64,000 bases of DNA, taken from contig JTDE01000189.1 in the NCBI GenBank assembly GCA_014338405.1, positions 28,987 through 92,986 of the forward strand, read 5' to 3'. Position numbers and translations under genes: made by a program. Below the pieces are notes generated by a model that was not told where the DNA came from, ran no database searches, and was given only the letters and a program-made list of their open reading frames with translations. Of this stretch, positions 61,201-64,000 are shown piece by piece (positions within the stretch are counted from its first letter, which is position 1; each line of letters opens with the position of its first letter). Source of the stretch: Paragonimus skrjabini miyazakii (taxonomy: Eukaryota; Platyhelminthes; Trematoda; Plagiorchiida; Troglotrematidae).

Positions 61201-62455
61201 CAACCAAATTAAGATGAAATAGACGAAAATCAATAACGTGTTTATGGGGAAGTTGTCTGACATCCAGTCCACTTACCGAACACTTCCAAAGGTGAAGAAC
61301 AGGAATTTTTCCCGGACGGATTCGACACTTGACAGGTGATGTTTCCGCTGTCGCGTTCGTCCAAATCGGAGAGTTCCAACGTGGCTTTCCCGTCTGGTCC
61401 CGGTGGATGAATACGAACACGGGCGCTTGGCACAAATTCCAGGCCATCACGGAACCATTTAACCTCTGGCTGAGGTTGCCCATCTACCTGCACTTCGAAC
61501 ACAGCAGAGCCACCCAAAGGTGCTGTTGTTGGTCGAAGTTTGGTAATGAAATCTGGAGTTTCCGTCGCTGTAATGTAGACAGATGGTTCAACCATAAACC
61601 AACCTAAAGACGATTCCCGCAACCAGCGCTGGGTCACGCAACCAAAAACCGAACCCACTTTGAATACGTTTAAACTCTTTTGATATTAGTATGTTCGCCC
61701 AGCTTGGCATTTAGATTGCAAACATTTCATCACTAAGCGAGGTGACATCGTCAGTGTGTAAGTGTTTTAGCGTATAGTTTTTGAGCGCTAAAACACTTAC
61801 GCATTGATGATATCATCTCGCTTGGTGATGAAACGTTTGCAACCTAAATTTCAAGCTCGGCGAACATACCACTACCAAAACCAACAACCCGAGCTACGAA
61901 CAACACCACCATTGTTCACAACTATCCGAAACGTGAAAAATCTATGCCTCATGAACCAACAGGCACTACAACGAAAAACCACTTCTGCTGATATGCAATC
62001 AGTCATTCAGTTGAGACAGGTAAGATACACGTACTACACTTCAGTAGTTAAACTTAGAGACTTTGGAAAAGTAACTAACAAAAGTCAACGTCTCCAGGTA
62101 GAAAATGAGTGTCGGTTAACATATCAAAATTACCACATACCTTTCCGATCCATAACTTTCACCATCGGGGTCGGATTGGACGGTTCGCCTGGCCCAGCAG
62201 CGTTGATGGCTCGAACTCTGAACTGATAGTCATCGCCTTCGTTCAGACCATCCACATGCAGATAAGTGCCCGCGACCGGTTGACCATTGGGAGTTTGGGG
62301 GACAGGAATCCAATCAGGCGAATCTTTCTTGCGCATTTCAACTTGGTAGCCAAGTAATCGTGCTCCGCCATCTTTAGTTGGTCTGTCCCAAGACAAATCG
62401 ACGAAATTCTTTCCCACACTGTCCACGTTCACTGAGCCTGGACTTCCAGCAGGGG
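18943..62455 (-). CDS. unc-22-like: Twitchin/UNC-22-like giant muscle kinase, C-terminal part (25 exons, 5' incomplete)
   Basis: Giant sarcomeric protein of the titin/twitchin/projectin family. In invertebrate muscle these sit along thick filaments, act as an elastic scaffold and carry a regulated Ser/Thr kinase. Spliced coding sequence in the window is about 5,483 bases (~1,826 residues plus stop). Domain order: FN3, Ig, Ig, FN3, FN3, Ig, Ig, FN3, linker, kinase, regulatory tail, Ig x5. Five Ig domains after the kinase and the block order around it match C. elegans twitchin as I recall it. Exons, 5' to 3': 62141-62455, 61277-61567, 58488-58676, 56898-56987, 53558-53860, 52484-52786, 52104-52388, 50697-51144, 50237-50448, 49865-49961, 47547-47750, 46137-46278, 42043-42242, 40908-41060, 40016-40142, 37146-37248, 36879-36996, 34436-34629, 30165-30346, 28353-28521, 23744-24156, 22674-22836, 21662-22102, 21436-21552, 18943-19166. 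The first base of the first codon lies in an exon outside the window. Borders are GT/AG and phases match throughout. No AATAAA or ATTAAA is visible in the first ~640 bases after the stop. Confidence 0.93.
20119..20810 (+). pseudogene. Penelope-like element 3' part: RT thumb plus GIY-YIG endonuclease
   Basis: First frame: LQSNGYPRRLIDGHSRQNVP, YMELLFKGDYTMHQ, ELRVIAQKLPVSSVKGD and ATSYCIYHCECNCGK. After a frameshift near 20495 comes MGRTERCLSFRMKEHLPKWV, the GIY-YIG endonuclease core, then TGHLIDPSYAFRILLRHFNP and RFAEAVAINRLKPPICVQKQ, ending TLPWS and TAA at 20808-20810. A TAG at 20643-20645 interrupts the second frame. Lies antisense in the intron between exons 24 and 25. Confidence 0.85.
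21270..21420. repeat. Inverted-arm repeat fragment, copy 3
   Basis: Arm sequence CTGATCGCAGCTGTTGCATT then CAGATAGACTTTCTAACCAG and TTTCGAAAAAAAGCAGTAGA, the same family as 5888-6040 and 51395-51830. Sits just 3' (minus sense) of exon 24. Confidence 0.55.
21436..21552 (-). CDS. Twitchin exon 24: fifth post-kinase Ig, N-terminal half
   Basis: Encodes TDQDLLGPEFVSVPQSATVV, then EGTSIILECSFNPGTVKT. Contains the B-strand Cys of an Ig; the Trp is supplied by exon 25. Acceptor TCGCAG, donor ACTG|GTAAGT. Phase 1-1. Confidence 0.9.
21662..22102 (-). CDS. Twitchin exon 23: acidic linker and fourth post-kinase Ig
   Basis: A ~55-residue acidic linker (VEEEEQIQTQPVNHFDE; DERSATTDAMDTDVRH) precedes a complete Ig. 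The Ig has PPVFVTHPVGQLLEEGAELV, LECRVSGTPIPDIRWLRNG and F strand EDAGSYECCARNAAGEARS. Acceptor CTTATAG. Two in-frame donors are possible: 21662 (AAAG|GTTCGT) and 21656 (TCGT|GTAAAC), differing by two residues; I report the first. The intron downstream is only ~109 bases. Confidence 0.9.
22674..22836 (-). CDS. Twitchin exon 22: third post-kinase Ig, C-terminal half
   Basis: Encodes ELKPDRNCRIETSTDGRTSK, then RQEHSGLYEVQSINKTGSAS and VFIE. Acceptor ATTCCAAAG|GAACTG, donor GAAC|GTGAGT. Phase 0 in, phase 1 out. The open frame runs far upstream of the acceptor, but that part has no Ig similarity and is intron. Confidence 0.89.
23744..24156 (-). CDS. Twitchin exon 21: long basic Ser/Arg linker and third post-kinase Ig, N-terminal half
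   Basis: About 85 residues of low-complexity linker come first (SRVRRFLSAQTGERRLRSSS; MSDTTRSRRGQGSLTRLTER; RTMKMISERRDSNISYDL), then a Pro-rich bridge (LPPSPTIPAPKL). The Ig start follows, with EGESLVLNVEFSGS and Trp in IRWLQNGK. Twitchin has a basic Ser/Arg linker at the same place. Rich in Ser/Thr near Arg, so plausibly phosphorylated (inference). Acceptor GTTTAG, donor CAAG|GTTAGT. Confidence 0.9.
25094..25342 (+). pseudogene. Penelope-like GIY-YIG endonuclease fragment
   Basis: Encodes QRLAEGIRELRPVV, LSAVAVHLIESNHLINPID, RTPAIAEAIPIYPH and CAPKPLS. Order and spacing follow the C-terminal half of PLE GIY-YIG proteins (RQLAERIREH, SAVAxHLIESNH, RxxAIAEAI, PLCAQK). The YIG motif itself and the RT are missing. 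Antisense in the intron between exons 20 and 21. Confidence 0.65.
25886..26205. repeat. GC-richer diverged tandem repeat (two ~173-base units)
   Basis: Unit 1 begins CGTTGATCCGATTTTGTTGA at 25891; unit 2 begins CGTTGGTCCGATCCGGTCGA at 26064. Both then share GAGCGAT, TCCGGTCG, CCGTCCTCCATC/GTCCTCCGTCTATC and GAGAGTTGGAAT/GAGTGTTGGAAT. Noticeably richer in G+C than the surrounding intron. Could be a minisatellite or part of an unknown element. Confidence 0.6.
28353..28521 (-). CDS. Twitchin exon 20: second post-kinase Ig, C-terminal half
   Basis: Encodes DGYELHKGGGNYEIQTMLG, then SEEDSGRYSCVARNSRGEDE and the G strand SCKLIVE. F-strand signature EDSGRYSCVARNSRG. Acceptor GTTCAG, donor GAAG|GTGAAT. 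Phase 0 in, phase 1 out. Confidence 0.91.
30165..30346 (-). CDS. Twitchin exon 19: linker and second post-kinase Ig, N-terminal half
   Basis: Linker EPSEAPKRKKFELTPVEMFQ, then PARFAFHLRNRYIQEGTG and VKLTCTADGHPMPSMTWYK. The FHLRNR block matches the equivalent position in twitchin. Phase 1 in, phase 0 out. Acceptor AATCAG, donor AAG|GTAAAC. Confidence 0.92.
31222..31249. repeat. (AT)n microsatellite
   Basis: An uninterrupted AT dinucleotide run of about 14 units inside the exon 18-19 intron. Confidence 0.95.
32191..32230. repeat. Perfect 18-bp inverted repeat with 4-base loop
   Basis: Left arm TGTGAGTAATATACTACT (32191-32208) and right arm AGTAGTATATTACTCACA (32213-32230) are exact reverse complements around CACA. 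Would form a cruciform or RNA hairpin. Lies in the exon 18-19 intron. Function unknown. Confidence 0.9.
34436..34629 (-). CDS. Twitchin exon 18: first post-kinase Ig, C-terminal half
   Basis: Continues with HFNGVQLTQSVKHMQRYAGH, then RPDDTGHYTVRAENSFGRRE and the G strand VMLTVQP. F-strand motif DDTGHYTVRAENSFG is a textbook Ig signature of this family. Acceptor ATCAAAAG|GCATTTC is pyrimidine-poor but frame, phase and homology support it. Donor CGAG|GTGAAA. Confidence 0.9.
35000..36290 (+). pseudogene. LINE fragment: linker region and reverse transcriptase
   Basis: Frame pieces in order: DLAQQLKVNPRLFYS and VAAHPWSNVGISQLQTSG (region before RT); PPKLGEPLAVLFSLSLSSG, KAWKQFIMTSIRKDA, NDPANCRPIALL (RT blocks 1-2); VFGRIDPYI (the FSKAFDRVDH-type block); SHVNNSVPQLSILGLMLFVL (SGVPQGSVLGPLLFVLFIND-type block); FYGDTRKLWRTIECPEDT (YADD-type block, degraded). 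Many stops and frameshifts. Most like CR1/Jockey-type LINEs. Antisense in the exon 17-18 intron, just left of the assembly gap. Confidence 0.78.
36468..36567. other. Assembly gap of 100 N
   Basis: Exactly 100 undetermined bases, probably a fixed-size placeholder. It lies within the intron between exons 17 and 18, so no coding sequence of twitchin is interrupted. The true size is unknown. Confidence 0.99.
36879..36996 (-). CDS. Twitchin exon 17: first post-kinase Ig, N-terminal half
   Basis: Encodes DRKEAGPRFVKWPHNLLVGE and GENAQFDCRVLALSEPIVTW, covering the Cys and Trp of the Ig core. Splits the Trp codon (TG|G). Acceptor GTATAG, donor CATG|GTAGGT. Joins to exon 18 across an intron holding the N gap and a LINE fragment. 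Confidence 0.93.
37146..37248 (-). CDS. Twitchin exon 16: kinase regulatory tail
   Basis: Encodes GEIWQRSPAIGHLANYSSLR, then QNMREKYKIHETNF. The block NYSSLR is shared with twitchin's C-terminal regulatory domain, which folds back onto the kinase in that protein. Phase 0 in, phase 1 out. Acceptor TTTTAG, donor TTTG|GTAAGT. Found by following the frame; it is below common ORF length cut-offs. Confidence 0.87.
37249..40015. other. Intron between exons 15 and 16, nothing recognised
   Basis: A 2.8 kb intron in the regulatory-tail coding part. I found no transposon protein motif, repeat-family copy or RNA gene in it. Confidence 0.5.
40016..40142 (-). CDS. Twitchin exon 15: kinase C-terminus and start of regulatory tail
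   Basis: Read as SQRMTVYEALKHPWLNS, the end of the kinase fold (HPWL), then DDQRRRIPPSRYRQCQQQM, which parallels the IPSSRY segment starting the C-terminal autoregulatory region of twitchin. I placed the acceptor at CATAAAG|TCAACGG because it restores the conserved QRMT before VYEAL; a downstream AG would lose it. Donor TATG|GTAAGT. Confidence 0.88.
40908..41060 (-). CDS. Twitchin exon 14: kinase C-lobe
   Basis: C-lobe helices G and H: LSGLSPFAGSTTEETLDRVV, FRGISDSAKDFISKLLQKQP. LSGLSPFxG is typical of twitchin/titin-type kinases. Acceptor TTATAG, donor CCCAG|GTCAGT. Confidence 0.93.
42043..42242 (-). CDS. Twitchin exon 13: kinase catalytic/activation segment, with Asn-to-Asp change
   Basis: Starts PEDIM, so the joined catalytic loop reads HLDVKPEDIM. 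The Mg-coordinating Asn of KPEN is Asp here (codon GAC, 42234-42236). The DFG motif is intact (VDFGLSRKLNPDES, Asp codon 42189-42191), followed by VTTATPEFAAPEI and the F helix GFYTDMWAIGVLSYVL. Phase 0 in, phase 2 out. Acceptor ATCTTAG, donor TGTT|GTAAGT. Confidence 0.94.
42640..42850 (-). repeat. tRNA-like repeat, copy 4 (good B-box)
   Basis: On the minus strand: GGTCAACGGTACGATG, then GTCTCATGAAAGCGTGGCT, then GTTCGACTCC at 42724-42733, which fits the RNA polymerase III B-box consensus GTTCRANTCC, then CGGTCGTGGCAAGGATG. Arm remnants follow (TTCTTTTCGAACTCAG). The best evidence that the family core derives from a tRNA. Confidence 0.7.
43639..45618 (+). pseudogene. Near-complete but dead Penelope-like element
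   Basis: N-terminal region SLGPKVCCPRRKDDQLEIEV and QFENPVNQTP. RT fingers: PRLYGLPKIHKSGFSFRPIL (GLPKIHK...RPI is typical of PLE), SPYHATARGLAEVLEPI. RT palm: NNEVYRQSDGVGPLQADVFM and YRRYVGDIFVV. Thumb: LDVQLTRRPDGT and ENGYPEQFITSN. GIY-YIG: AEYVGRTTRCLSKRIREHHP, ITSAIVAHLADTNHLTDINK, RILATAESIAVRLYNPKE. Spread over all three frames with stops, and the RT active site YVDD reads YVGD, so inactive. Antisense in the exon 12-13 intron. Confidence 0.88.
45887..46005. repeat. Inverted-arm repeat fragment, copy 5
   Basis: Begins TACTGATGAGTAGTAGAAAA and includes ACAATTGATCGCAGCTGTCG then CATTCTCAAGGGCTTTCCGA. Closely parallels the left end of the copy at 51395 (TACTGATGAATAGTAGGGTA, ACAATTGATCGCAGTTGTCG), which helps fix the family's outer boundary. 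Confidence 0.6.
46137..46278 (-). CDS. Twitchin exon 12: kinase hinge to catalytic loop
   Basis: Encodes LTGGELFDRIADDNYQMSEA, the helix YIRQVCEGIQHMHDN, and the catalytic loop HLDVK with the catalytic Asp at 46143-46145. HLD in place of HRD is normal for twitchin-type kinases. Ends phase 0, exactly after the Lys of the loop. Acceptor TTACAG, donor AAA|GTGAGT. Confidence 0.94.
46814..47054. repeat. Foldback copy of repeat family, copy 6
   Basis: Two ~93-base arms (about 46814-46906 and 46962-47054) are imperfect reverse complements. The inner ends read ACTCGAGTTT and AAACTCGAGT; the outer parts read ATCGATCGCAGCTTCCGCAT and AGAGAACTGCGATCGGTCTT. About 55 bases separate the arms. Sits in the exon 11-12 intron of the kinase. 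Confidence 0.75.
47215..47335 (+). repeat. tRNA-like repeat core, copy 7
   Basis: Contains TGTGGCTCAGCGGTCATGCC, GTAGTGGTAAACACAATTGC and CTCATGAAGGACG, the A-box side of the family core; the B-box side is lost. Confidence 0.55.
47547..47750 (-). CDS. Twitchin exon 11: kinase N-lobe
   Basis: Kinase N-lobe. The Gly-rich loop GAFGVVHRC is followed by the ATP-binding Lys in ACKFV (codon 47687-47689) and the helix-C Glu in HNEIEVM; the lobe ends at the hinge region with MVMEL. All residues needed for nucleotide binding in this lobe are present. Acceptor CTTCCAG, donor AACT|GTGAGT. Confidence 0.95.
48330..48822 (+). pseudogene. Penelope-like GIY-YIG fragment, split by unrelated sequence
   Basis: First part RSKTISSAIVAHLIDSNHSV (48333 on), second part in another frame MLTVAEAISIRLRNPDLCTQ then KNFVRTLSLPWS (to ~48820). 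The two blocks are adjacent in intact PLE proteins but are ~280 bases apart here. Antisense in the exon 10-11 intron. Confidence 0.72.
49865..49961 (-). CDS. Twitchin exon 10: kinase N-terminal linker and first kinase strand
   Basis: Encodes HNIWDNKVPLPTQIHKGES followed by VYDYYDILEELG, the start of the kinase domain. The split codon gives Ser, so the Gly-rich loop reads GSGAFGVV across the junction. Acceptor TTTGTAG, donor GGCAG|GTTTGT. Phase 1 in, phase 2 out. Confidence 0.88.
50237..50448 (-). CDS. Twitchin exon 9: rest of FN3 and Arg/Gly/Asp-rich linker
   Basis: Finishes the FN3 (CEGLRNGKEYEFRVIAENLH, then GRSDPCQPTPAQLIQP). A polar, Arg/Gly/Asp-rich linker of about 30 residues follows (RQRGDRRDRGQGRGDYDG), then IDNYDRF, which resembles the NYD segment preceding the twitchin kinase. 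Acceptor TATCAG, donor TTCT|GTAAGT. The linker is probably disordered (inference). Confidence 0.88.
50697..51144 (-). CDS. Twitchin exon 8: Ig domain plus first half of last FN3
   Basis: A 448-base exon, phase 1 in and phase 2 out. The Ig domain runs from KPRINLTSRWLEPTEWDRGD to TIELRVND; core motif YPKPTAKWSLNGKEL, F strand EFAGKLTIQLENEMGS. It is followed by the first half of an FN3, RPPPPINLKVEGVSDGSALL then SWAMPSNTGYVSQYIIERRE. This Ig-FN3 pair sits immediately before the kinase, as in twitchin. Confidence 0.93.
51395..51830 (+). repeat. Most complete tRNA-like/inverted-arm repeat, copy 8
   Basis: Left arm ACAATTGATCGCAGTTGTCG, CATTCCCATAGACTTTTCAA, TTTTCGAAAAGAAGCATTAG. Core GCAGTAGCGGTCAACACAGT, GCCTCATGAAGGCATGG, GTTATAATCC and CGGTGGTGGCAAAGATATG. 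Right arm CTCGAGCCTAGTGCTTCTTT, TCGAAAGAGGCCGACGGAAC and TGCGACAGCTGCG. Arms are imperfect reverse complements, so the whole can fold back. Lies in the exon 7-8 intron. Confidence 0.75.
52104..52388 (-). CDS. Twitchin exon 7: Ig domain
   Basis: Complete Ig domain of about 95 codons in a phase 1-1 exon. Motifs: VNEGRDAEFEIEVDCPS, core Trp in VTWSKGPRDLV, and F strand EDAEEYSVKVANRAGS. Acceptor TTTCAG, donor AAAT|GTGAGT; the split codon gives Ser before KPRINLTSRW of the next Ig. Confidence 0.93.
52484..52786 (-). CDS. Twitchin exon 6: FN3 domain
   Basis: Complete FN3 domain, again exactly 303 bases and phase 1-1. Motifs: DKPGKPGELTATDVGSDFVN, LSWARPSSDGGGRIRGYLIE and YEFRVIAVNDAGESEPS, ending in VKDPKG, the usual spacer before an Ig module. 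Acceptor GTACAG, donor AAAG|GTAGAC. The following intron is only 95 bases. Confidence 0.94.
53558..53860 (-). CDS. Twitchin exon 5: FN3 domain
   Basis: Complete FN3 domain in a phase 1-1 exon of 101 codons. Key motifs: LSWKPPKSDGGAKVNHYVLE, the strand CEVQGLQENGKYLFRVAAVN, and the C-terminal DWIQLPEPLIAKYPFG. It starts a tandem FN3 pair with exon 6. Acceptor AATCAG, donor TTCG|GTAATT. Confidence 0.93.
53861..56897. other. Intron between exons 4 and 5, nothing recognised
   Basis: A 3.0 kb intron. The only simple feature is a run of ten G at 55326-55335. ORFs such as 54417-54707 and 56019-56309 show no family motif. Confidence 0.5.
56898..56987 (-). CDS. Twitchin exon 4: Ig domain, C-terminal third
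   Basis: Short 90-base exon encoding VTREMGGPYSLEISNESG and the G strand up to VRIL. It completes the Ig begun in exon 3; the split codon gives Asp. The F strand reads GGPYSLEISNESG with no Cys, as in the twitchin Ig modules that lack the disulfide. Acceptor GTTAG, donor TTGG|GTGAGT. Too short for an ordinary ORF search and found by following the frame. Confidence 0.85.
58488..58676 (-). CDS. Twitchin exon 3: Ig domain, N-terminal two thirds
   Basis: Encodes VPKVLSG through ATVQLK, the A to E strands of an Ig domain completed by the next exon. The core Trp position appears to be Leu (TISLKLKQNGREV), so this is an atypical Ig module. Acceptor TTCTAG, donor AAAG|GTAAGT, phase 1-1. Confidence 0.88.
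58677..61276. other. Intron between exons 2 and 3, nothing recognised
   Basis: A 2.6 kb intron. The longest frame (59209-59649, minus, 146 codons) has no recognisable domain and does not splice in phase with the neighbours. Confidence 0.5.
61277..61567 (-). CDS. Twitchin exon 2: Ig domain
   Basis: Complete I-set Ig domain in one phase 1-1 exon of 97 codons. Core Trp is in VKWFRDGLEF; the F-strand motif is RDSGNITCQVSNPSG, close to the family signature DxGxYxC with Tyr replaced by Ile. Acceptor TTACAG, donor TTCG|GTAAGT. The 573-base intron separating it from exon 1 contains the 84-bp-arm foldback. Confidence 0.92.
61689..61869. repeat. Foldback element with 84-base arms
   Basis: Left arm 61689-61772 starts GTATGTTCGCCCAGCTTGGC and ends AAGTGTTTTAGCG. 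Right arm 61786-61869 starts CGCTAAAACACTTACG and ends CTCGGCGAACATAC. Aligned by eye, the arms pair at roughly 87% of positions around a 13-base spacer, and several mismatches would be G:U pairs in RNA. No coding content. Candidate MITE or hairpin-RNA locus in the exon 1-2 intron. Confidence 0.88.
62141..62455 (-). CDS. Twitchin exon 1 of window: FN3 domain
   Basis: One complete fibronectin type III domain in a single phase 1-1 exon of 105 codons. It opens with APAGSPGSVNVDSVGKNFVD and has the FN3 core motifs LSWDRPTKDGGARLLGY and YQFRVRAINAAGPGEPS. The acceptor is CGTTCAG and the donor is AAAG|GTATG. Most similar in style to the FN3 modules of twitchin and projectin. Confidence 0.92.
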
Positions 62456-62949
62456 CTGAACGGAGAGTTGGAAAAAACAATAATCACTAATGCTTCATCG
62501 CAGAATCATTTGCGATCATACGGTGTGATAAGGTGGTTGTCAGGGTGTGATGTTTATCATAGGTAGGCAACTCTGGGGTTACATACGACCAAACTGACAA
62601 AATCGAGTGCTGCCGGAATGTAAACCTCTGCCTTGAAACATGTGTTAAATGATACATAGTATGCACGTAATTATCGAACAGCCTGCATAAACGTTCAAGT
62701 TGCTGTTTACCTCGGTTGTAGAAGAATGTTAACGGGGTAAAAGCTATCCCACCTCCAAAGACAATCAAACAACTTGACACTCTTTAAAGTACACGGAAAA
62801 AACAACATACAAAGAGCTACTCTAAACAGACGAAAACCTGATTTGTAGATTAAGACCCAATCTTGAGATGGGTTACATTAAACCTGTGGTGTTGTTCATC
62901 CCTCTTGTGGAGCGCGCCAGGGACATGCCTTTGTCACAAAACAAAAAGC

Positions 62950-63290
62950 ATTACTCTATTTTCTCAACCGACCATTGTATTTGTGATCACCAGCAATTGC
63001 GGCGAAGCTTACATCGGGAGGACAGACAGACAGACAGCTGAAGAAACGGATCAAGAAACGTTTCCCAAACTGACTGAGTGAGCCAGTCAGGCAACAGCCG
63101 TGCACCAGTCAACCAAAGACTCTGTCGTTCGCTAAACACAAGTCTGACCAGTCAAATCAGAAGCAATTGAATTGTTTCGCATGATTACGATGTGCAGCGA
63201 TGTTAAGTTGCACAAGTTTACTGAGGCTCTCTTACTCACTCGTCGTTATTCTCGTCAATGTACGCGGGAATAAACCAGTTACACCATGTC
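62950..63290 (+). pseudogene. Penelope-like GIY-YIG fragment
   Basis: Encodes IVFVITSNCGEAYIGRTDRQ then TAEETDQETFPK, a clear GIY-YIG N-terminal block (CNCGEAYIGRTDRQLAERI type). A weaker continuation is visible near 63200 (KLHKFTEALLLTRRYSRQC). Frame-broken. Antisense in the intron upstream of exon 1. Confidence 0.7.
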
Positions 63291-63792
63291 TACCTTGGTT
63301 TTCTGAGCCGAGGTCAGGCCTGTTTTAGGGCTCCACTTCTTTTGGTTTTTAGGCTAACTGTTCTTTCATTTTGTTTTAGCTGTTATGACGGTGCGTGAAT
63401 GAACTTGTCATGCGAGCTTTTCATTCTATGTTAATCAACTTGATAAAGAGAGCAAGTCGTTTTGCATTCTGGTGATTTCATGCAAGCGGTTGTGACACAA
63501 CGTTCAGTCGTAGGCAACAATTCTTGTTAAACTAGTGTGAATCCTCTATGAAGTGTTGATCAACCACGAAAGTCAACATTACACACTCCGTTTATGGATG
63601 AATAAGAGTAACCGGTGATCACCTGAATAAACGAAGAGAACGCGTCAGCTGTGTTTGTGTTTACTGTGGTTCTATGGCTAATGACTGGCAGACTCGACGC
63701 GTTTAGCCGCCTCTAATGTTATTGGAGATGTCTGGGTTGTTGAATTTATAGATCTTCGGTCGTTGTATCAGCAGAACGCGCGCTAACTGAGC

Positions 63793-64000
63793 CGCTTTCA
63801 TTTGCAATGTTTAAGACGCATCTTGGGTATTCGGTGGTCGGACATGGTCCCGAACACTGAGGTACTGCGACGAGCGGACATGAACAGGATGGAAGCCCTG
63901 CTGATGTTGAATCAGCTTCGTTGGCTGGGTCACGTCCGTCGGATGGGTGATGACCGTAGTTCGAAGCAGGTGCTGTATGGACAACTGAGATCAGGTAAGC
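63793..64000 (+). pseudogene. LINE reverse transcriptase C-terminal fragment, cut by window edge
   Basis: Uninterrupted frame: LQCLRRILGIRWSDMVPNTE, VLRRADMNRMEALLMLNQLR, WLGHVRRMGDDRSSKQVLYG, QLRSGK. This is the C-terminal end block of a non-LTR retrotransposon RT. It is the best-preserved LINE piece in the window and is homologous to the frame-shifted copy at 10980-11398. The element may continue beyond 64000. Confidence 0.85.

Overview
The window is eukaryotic, intron-rich, AT-leaning genomic DNA with one recognisable host gene. It lies on the minus strand from 62455 down to 18943 and encodes the C-terminal ~1,826 residues of a twitchin/UNC-22-type giant muscle kinase of the titin/projectin family. 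I reassembled 25 coding exons by eye from reading frame, GT/AG borders and intron phase, and every junction keeps frame. The domain order is FN3-Ig-Ig-FN3-FN3-Ig-Ig-FN3, a linker, a Ser/Thr kinase, a C-terminal regulatory tail, then five Ig domains and a stop at 18943. The 5' part of the gene lies beyond 64000. One 100-N assembly gap (36468-36567) falls inside an intron.

The rest is introns plus ~19 kb 3' of the gene, strewn with decayed mobile elements. These are Penelope-like elements (PLE: reverse transcriptase plus GIY-YIG endonuclease), LINE reverse-transcriptase remnants, a broken Tc1/mariner-IS630 transposase, and a repeat family combining inverted arms with tRNA-like (pol III B-box) cores. 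Abundant PLEs and LINEs, long repeat-filled introns and an invertebrate twitchin suggest a flatworm, most likely a trematode. That assignment is inference; nothing in the window fixes the species.

Layout: 1-8.9 kb has no recognised gene; 9.0-10.0 kb is the transposase pseudogene; 10.2-18.9 kb holds LINE and PLE fragments; 18.9-37.3 kb codes the C-terminal Ig domains and end of the regulatory tail; 40.0-50.0 kb codes the kinase; 50.2-62.5 kb codes the upstream Ig/FN3 modules; 62.5-64 kb is an intron with PLE and LINE pieces.

The most interesting points are these. The kinase has Asp where the catalytic-loop Mg-binding Asn is expected (KPED instead of KPEN), while the Lys, HxD Asp and DFG Asp are kept. 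Every coding transposon fragment recognised inside the gene is antisense to it. An 84-bp-arm foldback sits in an intron at 61689-61869, and a perfect 18-bp palindrome at 32191-32230. No clearly new multi-gene system was found.
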